Positions 20,009 to 28,483 of a stretch of 64,000 nucleotides of DNA are shown in pieces. The DNA is from Candidatus Tyrphobacter aquilonaris (lineage in GTDB: Bacteria > Vulcanimicrobiota > Vulcanimicrobiia > Vulcanimicrobiales > Vulcanimicrobiaceae): positions 25,405 through 89,404 of the forward strand of contig PKZD01000017.1 in assembly GCA_003133745.1 (NCBI GenBank), in the 5' to 3' direction. Numbering within the stretch: position 1 is the stretch's first letter; each line of letters begins with the position of its first letter. The position numbers were made by a program, and so were the translations under genes. Under the pieces are notes generated by a model. It searched no databases and had not been told where the DNA came from. It saw only the letters and a list, made by a program, of their open reading frames with translations.

Positions 20009-21445
20009 TCAGAACCCCTTGTACACGATGTGCGGCGCAGGCGAGTTGAGGATCACCGTTACCGAGACGAGGAGGACCGCGAGCGCGGAGTAGAGCGCGA
20101 TTCGCGCATAGCGCGTCGGCGCGAGCAGCGGCCCTTGGGCTTCGAGCATCGTGAGGGCGTCGGCGGCGGCCTTCAGCATCGCCAAGAGAATCGTCGCGCC
20201 GGCGAACAGCAGCGCCAGCGCCAATGCGACGCCGCCGACTCCGAGGCTCGCGACGAACGTTCCGAGCTGCGCCCACGTCGACCAAAACCAGAGGGACGCG
20301 AAGGCGAAGTAGGCCAGCGTCGCGCCGCGCGAGAGCGCCGCGTGGACCGGGTTCGCGCACAGGTTGCCGTACCGCGCGCGGCCGAGGCGTCGCGTCATCG
20401 CGATCTCGTACAACTTGTTCACGCTGACGCCGAAGCCCAGCAGCACGCCGAGGAAGATGAACATCGACGTCTGTCCGTGCCAGACGCCGACGAAGAAGAA
20501 CGTCACGAAGTAGGCGAGCACGCCGAACACCGGTGCGACGCTCGGCGACGGATAGCGCCGCATCAGCGCCAGCAGCAGCGGCGAGTAAACGTACGTCTTT
20601 GCCCAGTTGGCCAGCGTGATGTGCCAGCGCCCCCAGAAGTCGATGAACCCCGAGGCCATGAATGGCCGATTGAAGTTCTCCGGCAGTTCAAGCCGCAGAA
20701 AGCGTGCGACGCCGATCACGAAGTCGGTGTAGCCGGAGAAGTTGAAGTAGAGATAGACCAGAAAGACCGCGGTCAACAGCGCCGCGTCGGCCGCATTCCG
20801 CGCAACGCCGCCCGAAGCGGAGAGGTTTGCGAGCAGAATCGCCTGCGCGTGTGCGAGCAGCGGTGAGACGATGCTGACCTTGAAAAACCCGACGAGGATG
20901 CGGCGTAGCGCAATCGCGGCGTCGGAGGCGCCGAGCGGCGCCGGCCGTACCGATTCGAAGCGGTGATAATCGCGATAGAATTGGATCGGTCCCGCGACGA
21001 GGCTGGTAAAGTTCAGCGTATAGTTGACGTAGTCGACCGGTCCGACGCGTTGCGGGAGCGCGTCCTGGTACGCGTCGATGATCAAGTGAAGCACGCGGAA
21101 GAAGACGTACGACATCCCGACCGTGAAGTACGCAAACGGCAGGAATGCATCGGAGGGAATGAACGCATAGCGCTTCAAGCAGCAGAATGCGAAGACGATG
21201 CCCACGCAGATCGCGGCGAACACCACGCGCTGCTTGCTCCGTTCCACGAGCTTCATGCAGCCGTAGCCTGCGAACAGGAGCGCCGCGAACGGCGCGAGCT
21301 GCCGTGGATCGTGGGTAAAGCTGAGGATGAAGGCGAGGTTCGCGACCAGCAGAACGGCGCGCCGCCAGCCGCTCGCGCGCGAACAATTGATCGCGATCGC
21401 GACGACTGCCGCGAAGCCGAGAAACTCGTACGATGGGACGTTCAT
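20009..21445 (-). CDS. MBOAT-family O-acyltransferase (AlgI/DltB-like, module A)
   Basis: Multi-TM; GFIDFWGRWHITLANW and FVGVWHG; start chosen at ATG 21445, overlapping the upstream stop. Confidence 0.88.
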   Translation of the reverse strand: MNVPSYEFLGFAAVVAIAINCSRASGWRRAVLLVANLAFILSFTHDPRQLAPFAALLFAGYGCMKLVERSKQRVVFAAICVGIVFAFCCLKRYAFIPSDAFLPFAYFTVGMSYVFFRVLHLIIDAYQDALPQRVGPVDYVNYTLNFTSLVAGPIQFYRDYHRFESVRPAPLGASDAAIALRRILVGFFKVSIVSPLLAHAQAILLANLSASGGVARNAADAALLTAVFLVYLYFNFSGYTDFVIGVARFLRLELPENFNRPFMASGFIDFWGRWHITLANWAKTYVYSPLLLALMRRYPSPSVAPVFGVLAYFVTFFFVGVWHGQTSMFIFLGVLLGFGVSVNKLYEIAMTRRLGRARYGNLCANPVHAALSRGATLAYFAFASLWFWSTWAQLGTFVASLGVGGVALALALLFAGATILLAMLKAAADALTMLEAQGPLLAPTRYARIALYSALAVLLVSVTVILNSPAPHIVYKGF

Positions 21446-23364
21446 TTCTGCGCGGGCGAGCGCTCGAACCCGCTGCGGTCGACCGCCATCGATTCCTCCG
21501 GCGGTTCTGCCGCCGTCTCCAGTTCCCACGTCGCCGCCTCGGCGCCGTCGGTGACGAGGCGGAAGCCCAGCTTCGCGTAGTGATCGCGCACCATCGCGTT
21601 GCGCTCGGTCGGAACGTAGCGTCCGACGAGGCGCTCGATCTTAACTGCGCGCGCGTGCCGGATGATCTCGCGCAGCACCATGTGTTCGACCCGCCGCCCG
21701 AGGACGCGGCAACTCATTACCCACGTGTCGATCTCCCACGTCCGCTCATTCGTGGGGCGGCAGATCGCGACGCTGATCATTCCGTTGTCGCCGTACGTGT
21801 CGATCAGCCGCACTTGCAGCGTGAAGAAATCCGGATCGGCTTCGAAGCGCGCTACCTCGGCTTCGTCGTAGCGGCGCGTCGTGAGGTTGAACTGGTTCGA
21901 CTTATTGATGAGTTGCGCGATCCGGCTGCGCCCCGTCACGTTGAAAGGCCGGAAGACGATGCGCATCTCGAGCGAGGCGAGATACGCCTCGACGTCGCCG
22001 ATAGCACCGCGCAGCGCCAGCCGCAGCGCGTTGTCCTGGTAGAAGCTCGCGCGCTTGCGATCCTCGTCGGAGAATGCGATCGTTTCGAAGTAACCGGCCG
22101 CCGCGAGCGTGCGCGCGTAGAGCGCCGGGTCGTCCGGCAGCTCCGGAACGGCGACCTGCGGCAGCATCTCGCGGACCAAACCGCGCTCCACGCGGTTATT
22201 GTCGAGTAGCACCATCGAGTCGAGCCCGAGCGCGAGCTCCTCGGCGATCGTTGCGATGTTCGTTGCCTTGTCGCTCCAGTTCGCTTGAAATGCAGCGATG
22301 TGCTCTTCACGCAGCAGCATGTCGGGGTGCTCGGCGAACGGCCGGCGCGCAACCGCGTCGTCGTTCTTCGAGGAGACGGCCAGAACGATGCCGCGCTCGC
22401 GCAGCGCGAGCGCCGCGCGCTGCACGTCGAGGAACGCTTCGCCGGTCCAATCACCTTGGCCGAGCACAATTCCCTCGAGCCCGTCGTCGCCGATCACCCC
22501 GCCCCATAGCGTGTCGTCGAGGTCGAGGATCAAGCAGCGGCGGCTCTTCCCGCGCAGCGCGCCGACGATGCGACAGACGTGATCGGCATAGAGCGGAAGG
22601 AAGCGCGCGTCGAAGGGCAGCTTCGCGACGTTCCATTGCCGAGGCGAATGCCAACTCGCGAGGCCGACGGTCTCCGCCAGCGCGGCGACGTCGAACACGA
22701 CGTCGTCGCTGCCGCGTACGCTCTCCACGAGCGCCGCATTGAACCTCGCGCAGAGGCTGCGCATCGTGCCGGGGACGACGCGGTCGTAGCTGCCGAACGC
22801 GGTCTCGGGCGGCGGCGCCAACGTCTGGACGATCACGCGTGCGCCGGCGTTGGCGTGGAATGCGGCGCGCAGCGCGTCGAGGTGCGCGACAGCGCCGGCG
22901 ACGATGCCGCGCGCCGTCTCCTCGTCGTAGAGTCCCGTCGTCAGCGGCAGCCCGCGAAAGTCGAGCGCAAGCAGCACCGCGTCGGGACGCGCGCTGTTGA
23001 TCCGCGACTCCGGCGACATCGCCTCCTGCACCGTCTGCGCGAAGTCGGCCTCGACGCAGCGCAAGGAAATGCCGTGGCGCGGCGCGGAGCCGATCAGCGC
23101 CGGCAGCAGCGGCTCGAGCATGACGTTCCCGACGACTGCGAGCAAGAACGGCGTGAGCGGCGACAACGAAGCGTCCCGCGCGGACAGCGCGCCGATTGCT
23201 TCCGCGAGCTGGCGCAGATGATTTTCGTTCAGCGCATGGTTCGCGAGGAGCGCAATCGCGCGGCCCGACGCTTCGGGATCGCCGGCGAGCGCACGACAGC
23301 GGGCGCGGAAATCCGCAGGCGGCTGTGGCAGCCATTCGAGCTTCGCGTAGAGGTCCTGACTCAT
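21442..23364 (-). CDS. HAD-IIIC phosphatase family protein, FkbH-like
   Basis: LILDLDDTLWGGVIGDDG motif; C-terminal GNAT-like segment (SNQFNLTTRRYDEAEV...GDNGMISVAI). Confidence 0.9.
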   Translation of the reverse strand: MSQDLYAKLEWLPQPPADFRARCRALAGDPEASGRAIALLANHALNENHLRQLAEAIGALSARDASLSPLTPFLLAVVGNVMLEPLLPALIGSAPRHGISLRCVEADFAQTVQEAMSPESRINSARPDAVLLALDFRGLPLTTGLYDEETARGIVAGAVAHLDALRAAFHANAGARVIVQTLAPPPETAFGSYDRVVPGTMRSLCARFNAALVESVRGSDDVVFDVAALAETVGLASWHSPRQWNVAKLPFDARFLPLYADHVCRIVGALRGKSRRCLILDLDDTLWGGVIGDDGLEGIVLGQGDWTGEAFLDVQRAALALRERGIVLAVSSKNDDAVARRPFAEHPDMLLREEHIAAFQANWSDKATNIATIAEELALGLDSMVLLDNNRVERGLVREMLPQVAVPELPDDPALYARTLAAAGYFETIAFSDEDRKRASFYQDNALRLALRGAIGDVEAYLASLEMRIVFRPFNVTGRSRIAQLINKSNQFNLTTRRYDEAEVARFEADPDFFTLQVRLIDTYGDNGMISVAICRPTNERTWEIDTWVMSCRVLGRRVEHMVLREIIRHARAVKIERLVGRYVPTERNAMVRDHYAKLGFRLVTDGAEAATWELETAAEPPEESMAVDRSGFERSPAQK

Positions 23365-23406
23365 CGAAGTTCTCGTCTCACCCCTCCGAGCGCGCGCCGC
23401 GCGACG

Positions 23407-23652
23407 CTACGCGTTGACCTTCGCGTCGATGAGCTGCGCCAGCTCTCCGACGTTCTTCAGCGAAGTGATCTCCGAGGCGGCGAAATTGATTCCGAAAGCC
23501 CGCTCGACGGTAAAGATCACGCGCAGGTACGCGAAACTGTCCCAGCCCGCGACCTGATCGGCAGTGAGATCGGGCCGCGCGACGATCGAATCGTCGTTGA
23601 ACACCTCGCGGAGAAGTTCGGTGAGGCGCTGGTAGATGTCGTCGAGGGACAT
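23407..23652 (-). CDS. Acyl carrier protein
   Basis: 81 aa; AGWDSFAYLRVIFTVERAFGINF with phosphopantetheine-site DS. Confidence 0.85.
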   Translation of the reverse strand: MSLDDIYQRLTELLREVFNDDSIVARPDLTADQVAGWDSFAYLRVIFTVERAFGINFAASEITSLKNVGELAQLIDAKVNA

Positions 23653-23724
23653 AGAAGAGGCGTCATTGAATCCCCCACGCTGTGCCTGAAGTCCTTTTCA
23701 CGCACGGCGCCGGCCGTTGATCGC

Positions 23725-24483
23725 ATGACCGCCGTAGCGTTGTACCTCGACCTGCTGAAAGGCGTTCTCACCGACACGCTGTACGCGCCGGAGCCAGATC
23801 CGAACGCGAGCGACGCTGCATTCTTGCTGCAGTTCACGAGTCACTATGTCAAAGGCCGCGCGATCTCGATGCTGCCACGGGCGCGCCTCGACAACATTCA
23901 GGCGTGCGTCTTCGACGTCGTCGAGCGGGGCGTTCCGGGCGATCTCATCGAAACCGGGGTGTGGCGGGGCGGCGCGACGATCTTCATGCGCGGGATCCTC
24001 AAGGCGCTCGGCGTCACCGACCGCAGCGTCTGGGTCGCGGACTCGTTCGAAGGTTTGCCGGAACCCGACGCGGAGCGCTTTCCGCGCGAGGCTCAGGCGT
24101 ATCATAGCGGCGTCATGACGAACGTATTCGATCGCTTCGCGGACACGGAGGAAGCGGTGCGGCGCAACTTCGAGGCATTCGGGTTGCTCGACGATCAGGT
24201 GCGCTGGCTGAAGGGCTGGTTCAAGGACACGCTGCCGCAGGCGCCGATCGAGCGGCTCGCGGTCATGCGGCTCGACGGAGACTTCTACGAGTCGACGATG
24301 GATGCGCTGACGGGCCTCTACGAAAGGTTGTCGGTCGGCGGCTACGTGATCGTCGACGACTATGGCGAGGACGACTGGACGTACTGCCGTCGTGCCGTCG
24401 ACGAGTTTCGCGCGGCGCGCGACATCGCCGACCCGTTGATCCAGATTGATCGGCGCTGCTTCTACTGGCGTCGCGGCGGCTAA
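23725..24483 (+). CDS. TylF/MycF-family methyltransferase
   Basis: LIETGVWRGGATIFMRGILKA, WVADSFEGLPEPD, MRLDGDFYESTMDAL; start ATG 23725. Confidence 0.82.
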   Translation: MTAVALYLDLLKGVLTDTLYAPEPDPNASDAAFLLQFTSHYVKGRAISMLPRARLDNIQACVFDVVERGVPGDLIETGVWRGGATIFMRGILKALGVTDRSVWVADSFEGLPEPDAERFPREAQAYHSGVMTNVFDRFADTEEAVRRNFEAFGLLDDQVRWLKGWFKDTLPQAPIERLAVMRLDGDFYESTMDALTGLYERLSVGGYVIVDDYGEDDWTYCRRAVDEFRAARDIADPLIQIDRRCFYWRRGG

Positions 24484-24508
24484 AGCGCGCCACAGTCATG
24501 CGCAGACC

Positions 24509-26140
24509 TTAGAATACGCTCCGCTCGACATACCTGCCGTAGACTGCGACCATCGCTTCGACGAGCTCACCCTCCGTGCAATAGGCATTGGCACACGCGA
24601 TCAGGTGCGGCATGACGTTGTCGTTCGGGTCCGCGCAGGCGCGCTGCAGGCGTTCGAGCGTGGCGCTCACCTTCTGCGGATCGCGCGACGATCGCACGTG
24701 CCGCACGGCCTGCACCTGGTCGCGCTCCGTCTCGTCGGTGACGCGCAGGAAGTCGATGCCGGCTAAGTCGTCCGGCTTCTTGAACGCATTGACGCCGACG
24801 ATCACGCGCTCTTTGTTCTCGATCGACCGCTGGTAGCGATAGCTGGCATCGGCGATCTCTCTTTGGAAGAATCCTGCCTCGATTGCCGCGATGACGCCGC
24901 CGTATTCGGCGATCTGCGCGAAGTAGGATTCTGCTTGGCGCTCCATCTCGTCGGTGAGGGACTCGACGAAGTACGAGCCGCCGAGCGGGTCGACGACGTT
25001 CGTCACGTTCGTCTCGTATGCGAGCACCTGTTGCGTGCGCAACGCGGTCTCCGCCGATTTCTCGGTCGGAAGCGCATAGGCTTCGTCCATCGAGTTCGCG
25101 TGCAGTGATTGCGTCCCGCCGAGCACCGCAGCGAGCGCCTCGTACGCGACGCGCACGAGGTTGTTCTCAGGCTGCTGCGCCGTTGCGCTGCAGCCCGCGG
25201 TCTGCGTGTGGAAGCGCAAGTGCCACGACCGCGGATCATTCGCGCCGTATTGCTCGCGCATGTGTCGGGCGTAGATGCGACGAGCTGCACGGAACTTCGC
25301 GATCTCCTCAAAGAAGTCGATGTGCGAGTTGAAGAAGAACGAAAGGCGCGGCGCAAAGGAGTCGACGTCCATGCCGGCAGCGATGCACGCCTCCACGTAC
25401 GCGAAGCCGTCTGCGAGCGTGAACGCTAGCTCCTGCGCGGCCGTCGATCCCGCTTCGCGAATGTGATAGCCGGAGATGGAGATCGTGTTCCAACGCGGCA
25501 TTTCGCTCGTGCAGAATGCGATCATGTCGACGATGAGACGCATGTGCGGACGCGGCGGAAAGATCCACTCCTTCTGCGCGATGTACTCCTTGAGAATGTC
25601 GGCTTGCACCGTTCCGCCGAGCACGCGGCGTGAAATGCCTTTCTTCTCCGCGGCGGCGACGTATTGCGCGAGCACGATCGCCGCGGGCCCATTGATCGTC
25701 ATGGACGTCGTGATCGCGCCCATGTCGATGTCGGAGAAGAGCGTCTCCATGTCCGCGAGCGAGTCGACGGCAACGCCGCACCGCCCAACCTCGCCGCGCA
25801 CTTCGGGTGCATCGGAGTCGTACCCCATGAGCGTCGGCATGTCGAACGCAATCGAGAGCCCCGTCTGCCCTTGCGAGAGCAGGAACTTGTAACGCCCGTT
25901 CGTTTGCCGCGGCGTACCGAACCCTGCGACCTGGCGCATCGTCCACAGCCGGTCGCGATAGCCGTTCGGATGCAGGCCGCGCGTGTACGGATAGAAGCCC
26001 GGATCGGCGAGATCGCGCTCGTAGTCGAGATGCGCAACGTCCTCGGGCAGGTAGAGCGCTTTGAGCGAAACGTCGGAGATCGTGCGGTCGAGGGCGCCGG
26101 AGCCGGGTTCCTTTCGCACCTTCGAGCGGGGCTCGATCAT
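24509..26140 (-). CDS. Methylmalonyl-CoA mutase-like catalytic subunit
   Basis: PYTRGLHPNGYRDRLWTMRQVAGFGT, ISISGYHIREAGSTAAQELAFTLADG, SWHLRFHTQTAGCSATAQQPENN; ATG 26140 overlaps upstream stop. Confidence 0.88.
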   Translation of the reverse strand: MIEPRSKVRKEPGSGALDRTISDVSLKALYLPEDVAHLDYERDLADPGFYPYTRGLHPNGYRDRLWTMRQVAGFGTPRQTNGRYKFLLSQGQTGLSIAFDMPTLMGYDSDAPEVRGEVGRCGVAVDSLADMETLFSDIDMGAITTSMTINGPAAIVLAQYVAAAEKKGISRRVLGGTVQADILKEYIAQKEWIFPPRPHMRLIVDMIAFCTSEMPRWNTISISGYHIREAGSTAAQELAFTLADGFAYVEACIAAGMDVDSFAPRLSFFFNSHIDFFEEIAKFRAARRIYARHMREQYGANDPRSWHLRFHTQTAGCSATAQQPENNLVRVAYEALAAVLGGTQSLHANSMDEAYALPTEKSAETALRTQQVLAYETNVTNVVDPLGGSYFVESLTDEMERQAESYFAQIAEYGGVIAAIEAGFFQREIADASYRYQRSIENKERVIVGVNAFKKPDDLAGIDFLRVTDETERDQVQAVRHVRSSRDPQKVSATLERLQRACADPNDNVMPHLIACANAYCTEGELVEAMVAVYGRYVERSVF

Positions 26141-27975
26141 CTTCGCCACGGCGCCATCGCGTGAAGGCGCGCGGCCACGGCGTTCGCGATGATTGCCCGC
26201 GCGCGCCGCGTGAAATGGTAGTCGGCGGTGCCGAAGAGCGGCACGTGCGGCGACGCCGCCTCTTCGGCCGTGAACTCCGGCGTCACGTCGACGGCGGGGA
26301 CACCCGAGCGCATGATCGCGTCCTCGAGCCGGCGCATCGCTCTCGCGTCGGGCGCCATCGCGTACGGCGGAGCGAACTCCTCGGCGATGGGATACCACGT
26401 CCCCTCGCTCGGGGCGAACGACGTCGGCACCGGATGGACGATGACGAGGAAGCCGATGTTCTTTGCCGAGAGCGTGCGGCTGATGTCGACGAGCGTTCTC
26501 GTGAGCTCGGCGGGCCAGTCCGCGCCGGCGAGGTCCGGCGTGCGGTGCTCGTTTTCATACGTAGTATAGACGTTGCCGAGGTTGATGTTGAGGACGACGA
26601 AATCATAGAATCCGGTCAGCGCCGCAAGCGTAGCGAAGTTCCTGAACTCCGCATTCGCGAGCTTGATGATTGGAACGATCTTCGGATGCTTGCCCAACGC
26701 GCGCAAGCCGGGATCGACGGCAAGGCGGTCTTGCAAGAGACCTTCGATCGACGTCGCCCAGTCCGTGCCGTAGTAGATGTAGGAGTCTCCGACGTACGCG
26801 ATGCGGTATTCCGAAGGATCGGGATGCTCTGCGACGCCGGGAAACGCGACTTCGAGCGAGCCCCATGGGTCGACGCGCTCGGTCGGAGATAGCTTGCGCA
26901 CGCGGCGATTTCCGCCGTCGGCGACGACCAGGCCGCCGTCCGGCGCGCGCGCGATTCCGAGCGGCGTGAAGAACTTCGCTGCCGGTCCCGGTCCGTCGTC
27001 ATAACCGCCCGTATCGCCGGAGCCGTTCTCGGAGGGCGTTCCCGCGAGCAGTGCGGTCTGCCCCGAGATGATCTCGAGCGAGCGGATCGTGTTCGTGCGC
27101 AGTTCGGTGTACGCGACGGTGTTTTCATCGATCGCCGCGAGAAACGCCGGTTCACCGAGCGGCTGTTCCGCCGCCGTTGTGAGCGTCCGTTCCGCGTTCG
27201 GGATTCCTTCACGGGAGAAGCCGCGATCCTCGCTCGGGCTGCGGCCGAGCCGGCGTGCGACAATGCCGTCCTGATCGCCCGCGAAGACCGTCACCTCGCG
27301 CGGTCCGTCGAAGACTGCGACGGCATACGGCTTGTTGCCGAGCGATGGTATCGTCGTCACGTTCCCGGCGGGATCGATTTCGCGGATGCCGGTGTAGTCG
27401 GCGACGAACAGGTCGCCCTGATGGTCGACTGCGAGGCCCGTCGGATCGCCGAAGCGTGCCGTCGACCGCGGTCCGTCAACGTGCCCGGGCGCGCTCGGCG
27501 AGCCGGCGTACGTCGTGACGTCGCCGCGTACGTCGATTGCGCGAATGCAATGGTTCAGCGTGTCGGCGACGTAGATCGTCCCGTCGCTGCGAATCGCAAT
27601 CCCGGCTGGGCGATCGAAACGCGCCGCCGTGCCGCGGCCGTCCGCGTAGCCGCCGGTCACCCAGAATCCGCTGGAATCAAGCGCGCCGCCGCCGGCAATC
27701 GTCCGCACGCTGCCGTCGGGATCGATGCGACGGATCCGCTGCGCGGCACCATCGGAGACGTAGAGTCTGCCGGCTGCGTCGTACGCGAGGCCGGTCGGCA
27801 TGAGGAACGTTCCGTTCGAGCCGTCGGCGAATCCGAGTTCTCCCGTCCCGCTCAACGTGCTCACCACCGTCGTCTCACCGAGCGCCTGCGGCGCTGCGGC
27901 GGACGGGAATGCGAGCGGCAGGGACGTCGCTGCGATCGCGCAGACGACCGCGCGCAGCAATCTAGTGCGGAGCAT
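26137..27975 (-). CDS. NHL-repeat propeller fused to SGNH-hydrolase-like domain, exported
   Basis: Signal peptide; NHL repeats; SGNH block I YVGDSYIYYG and C-terminal TADYHFTRRA. Confidence 0.75.
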   Translation of the reverse strand: MLRTRLLRAVVCAIAATSLPLAFPSAAAPQALGETTVVSTLSGTGELGFADGSNGTFLMPTGLAYDAAGRLYVSDGAAQRIRRIDPDGSVRTIAGGGALDSSGFWVTGGYADGRGTAARFDRPAGIAIRSDGTIYVADTLNHCIRAIDVRGDVTTYAGSPSAPGHVDGPRSTARFGDPTGLAVDHQGDLFVADYTGIREIDPAGNVTTIPSLGNKPYAVAVFDGPREVTVFAGDQDGIVARRLGRSPSEDRGFSREGIPNAERTLTTAAEQPLGEPAFLAAIDENTVAYTELRTNTIRSLEIISGQTALLAGTPSENGSGDTGGYDDGPGPAAKFFTPLGIARAPDGGLVVADGGNRRVRKLSPTERVDPWGSLEVAFPGVAEHPDPSEYRIAYVGDSYIYYGTDWATSIEGLLQDRLAVDPGLRALGKHPKIVPIIKLANAEFRNFATLAALTGFYDFVVLNINLGNVYTTYENEHRTPDLAGADWPAELTRTLVDISRTLSAKNIGFLVIVHPVPTSFAPSEGTWYPIAEEFAPPYAMAPDARAMRRLEDAIMRSGVPAVDVTPEFTAEEAASPHVPLFGTADYHFTRRARAIIANAVAARLHAMAPWRR

Positions 27976-28483
27976 TCGCGGCTCGCAGAAGATCGGCGGC
28001 CGGCACGACGCTCAAACCCGGCGGAAAGACGCCGCGCTGCGCATCGCTCTCCCACGTTCGCGGGAACGATGCTCTCTTGCGCGGGTCTCCTTCGACCGTC
28101 AACAACGTGCGAATGCCGGCATCGGGACGCGTCGCATACGGTCCGGAGACGAGACCGCTCTGCGCGAACACGACGACGACCCGTAGATGCGTCGTGCCCG
28201 CCGGGAGCTCGCCGGCGCGCGTGACGAAAAGCTTCACCGCTTCGTATTCGAGCGCGCGCAGCGCCGCCTCCCGCGGCGTCGCGTTATCCAGCAACCGCTC
28301 GACCCAAAGCGTCGCGTCCCACCACAGCACGCCTCCCGATGCGTCGAGGCTGAGCACGACGCGCGGTTGCGGATAGTGAGCGAGGTCGACGGATGCGGCG
28401 GGCGCTGCGGCGGCCGCGCTCAGGAGAATCGTCACCGCGGCGAGCGCGCGACACGCGTTTGCGCGAAGGAGCGCGATCTTCAT
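27962..28483 (-). CDS. Small exported protein, paralogous to the 13672-14145 product
   Basis: Signal peptide MKIALLRANACRALAAVTILLSAAAAAPA; LRVVVVFAQSGLVSGPYATRPDAGI resembles the other copy; overlaps both neighbours. Confidence 0.6.
   Translation of the reverse strand: MKIALLRANACRALAAVTILLSAAAAAPAASVDLAHYPQPRVVLSLDASGGVLWWDATLWVERLLDNATPREAALRALEYEAVKLFVTRAGELPAGTTHLRVVVVFAQSGLVSGPYATRPDAGIRTLLTVEGDPRKRASFPRTWESDAQRGVFPPGLSVVPAADLLRAANAPH

Noticed and set aside
22579-23724. N-terminal extension of the TylF-like ORF (382 aa)
   Set aside because: Antisense to FkbH and ACP; homology-like sequence starts at MTAVALYLDLLKG, ATG 23725
26141-26398. 86-aa N-terminal extension of the mutase ORF
   Set aside because: Arg-rich frame overlapping the NHL::SGNH gene; ATG 26140 fits the family start and the 4-bp overlap
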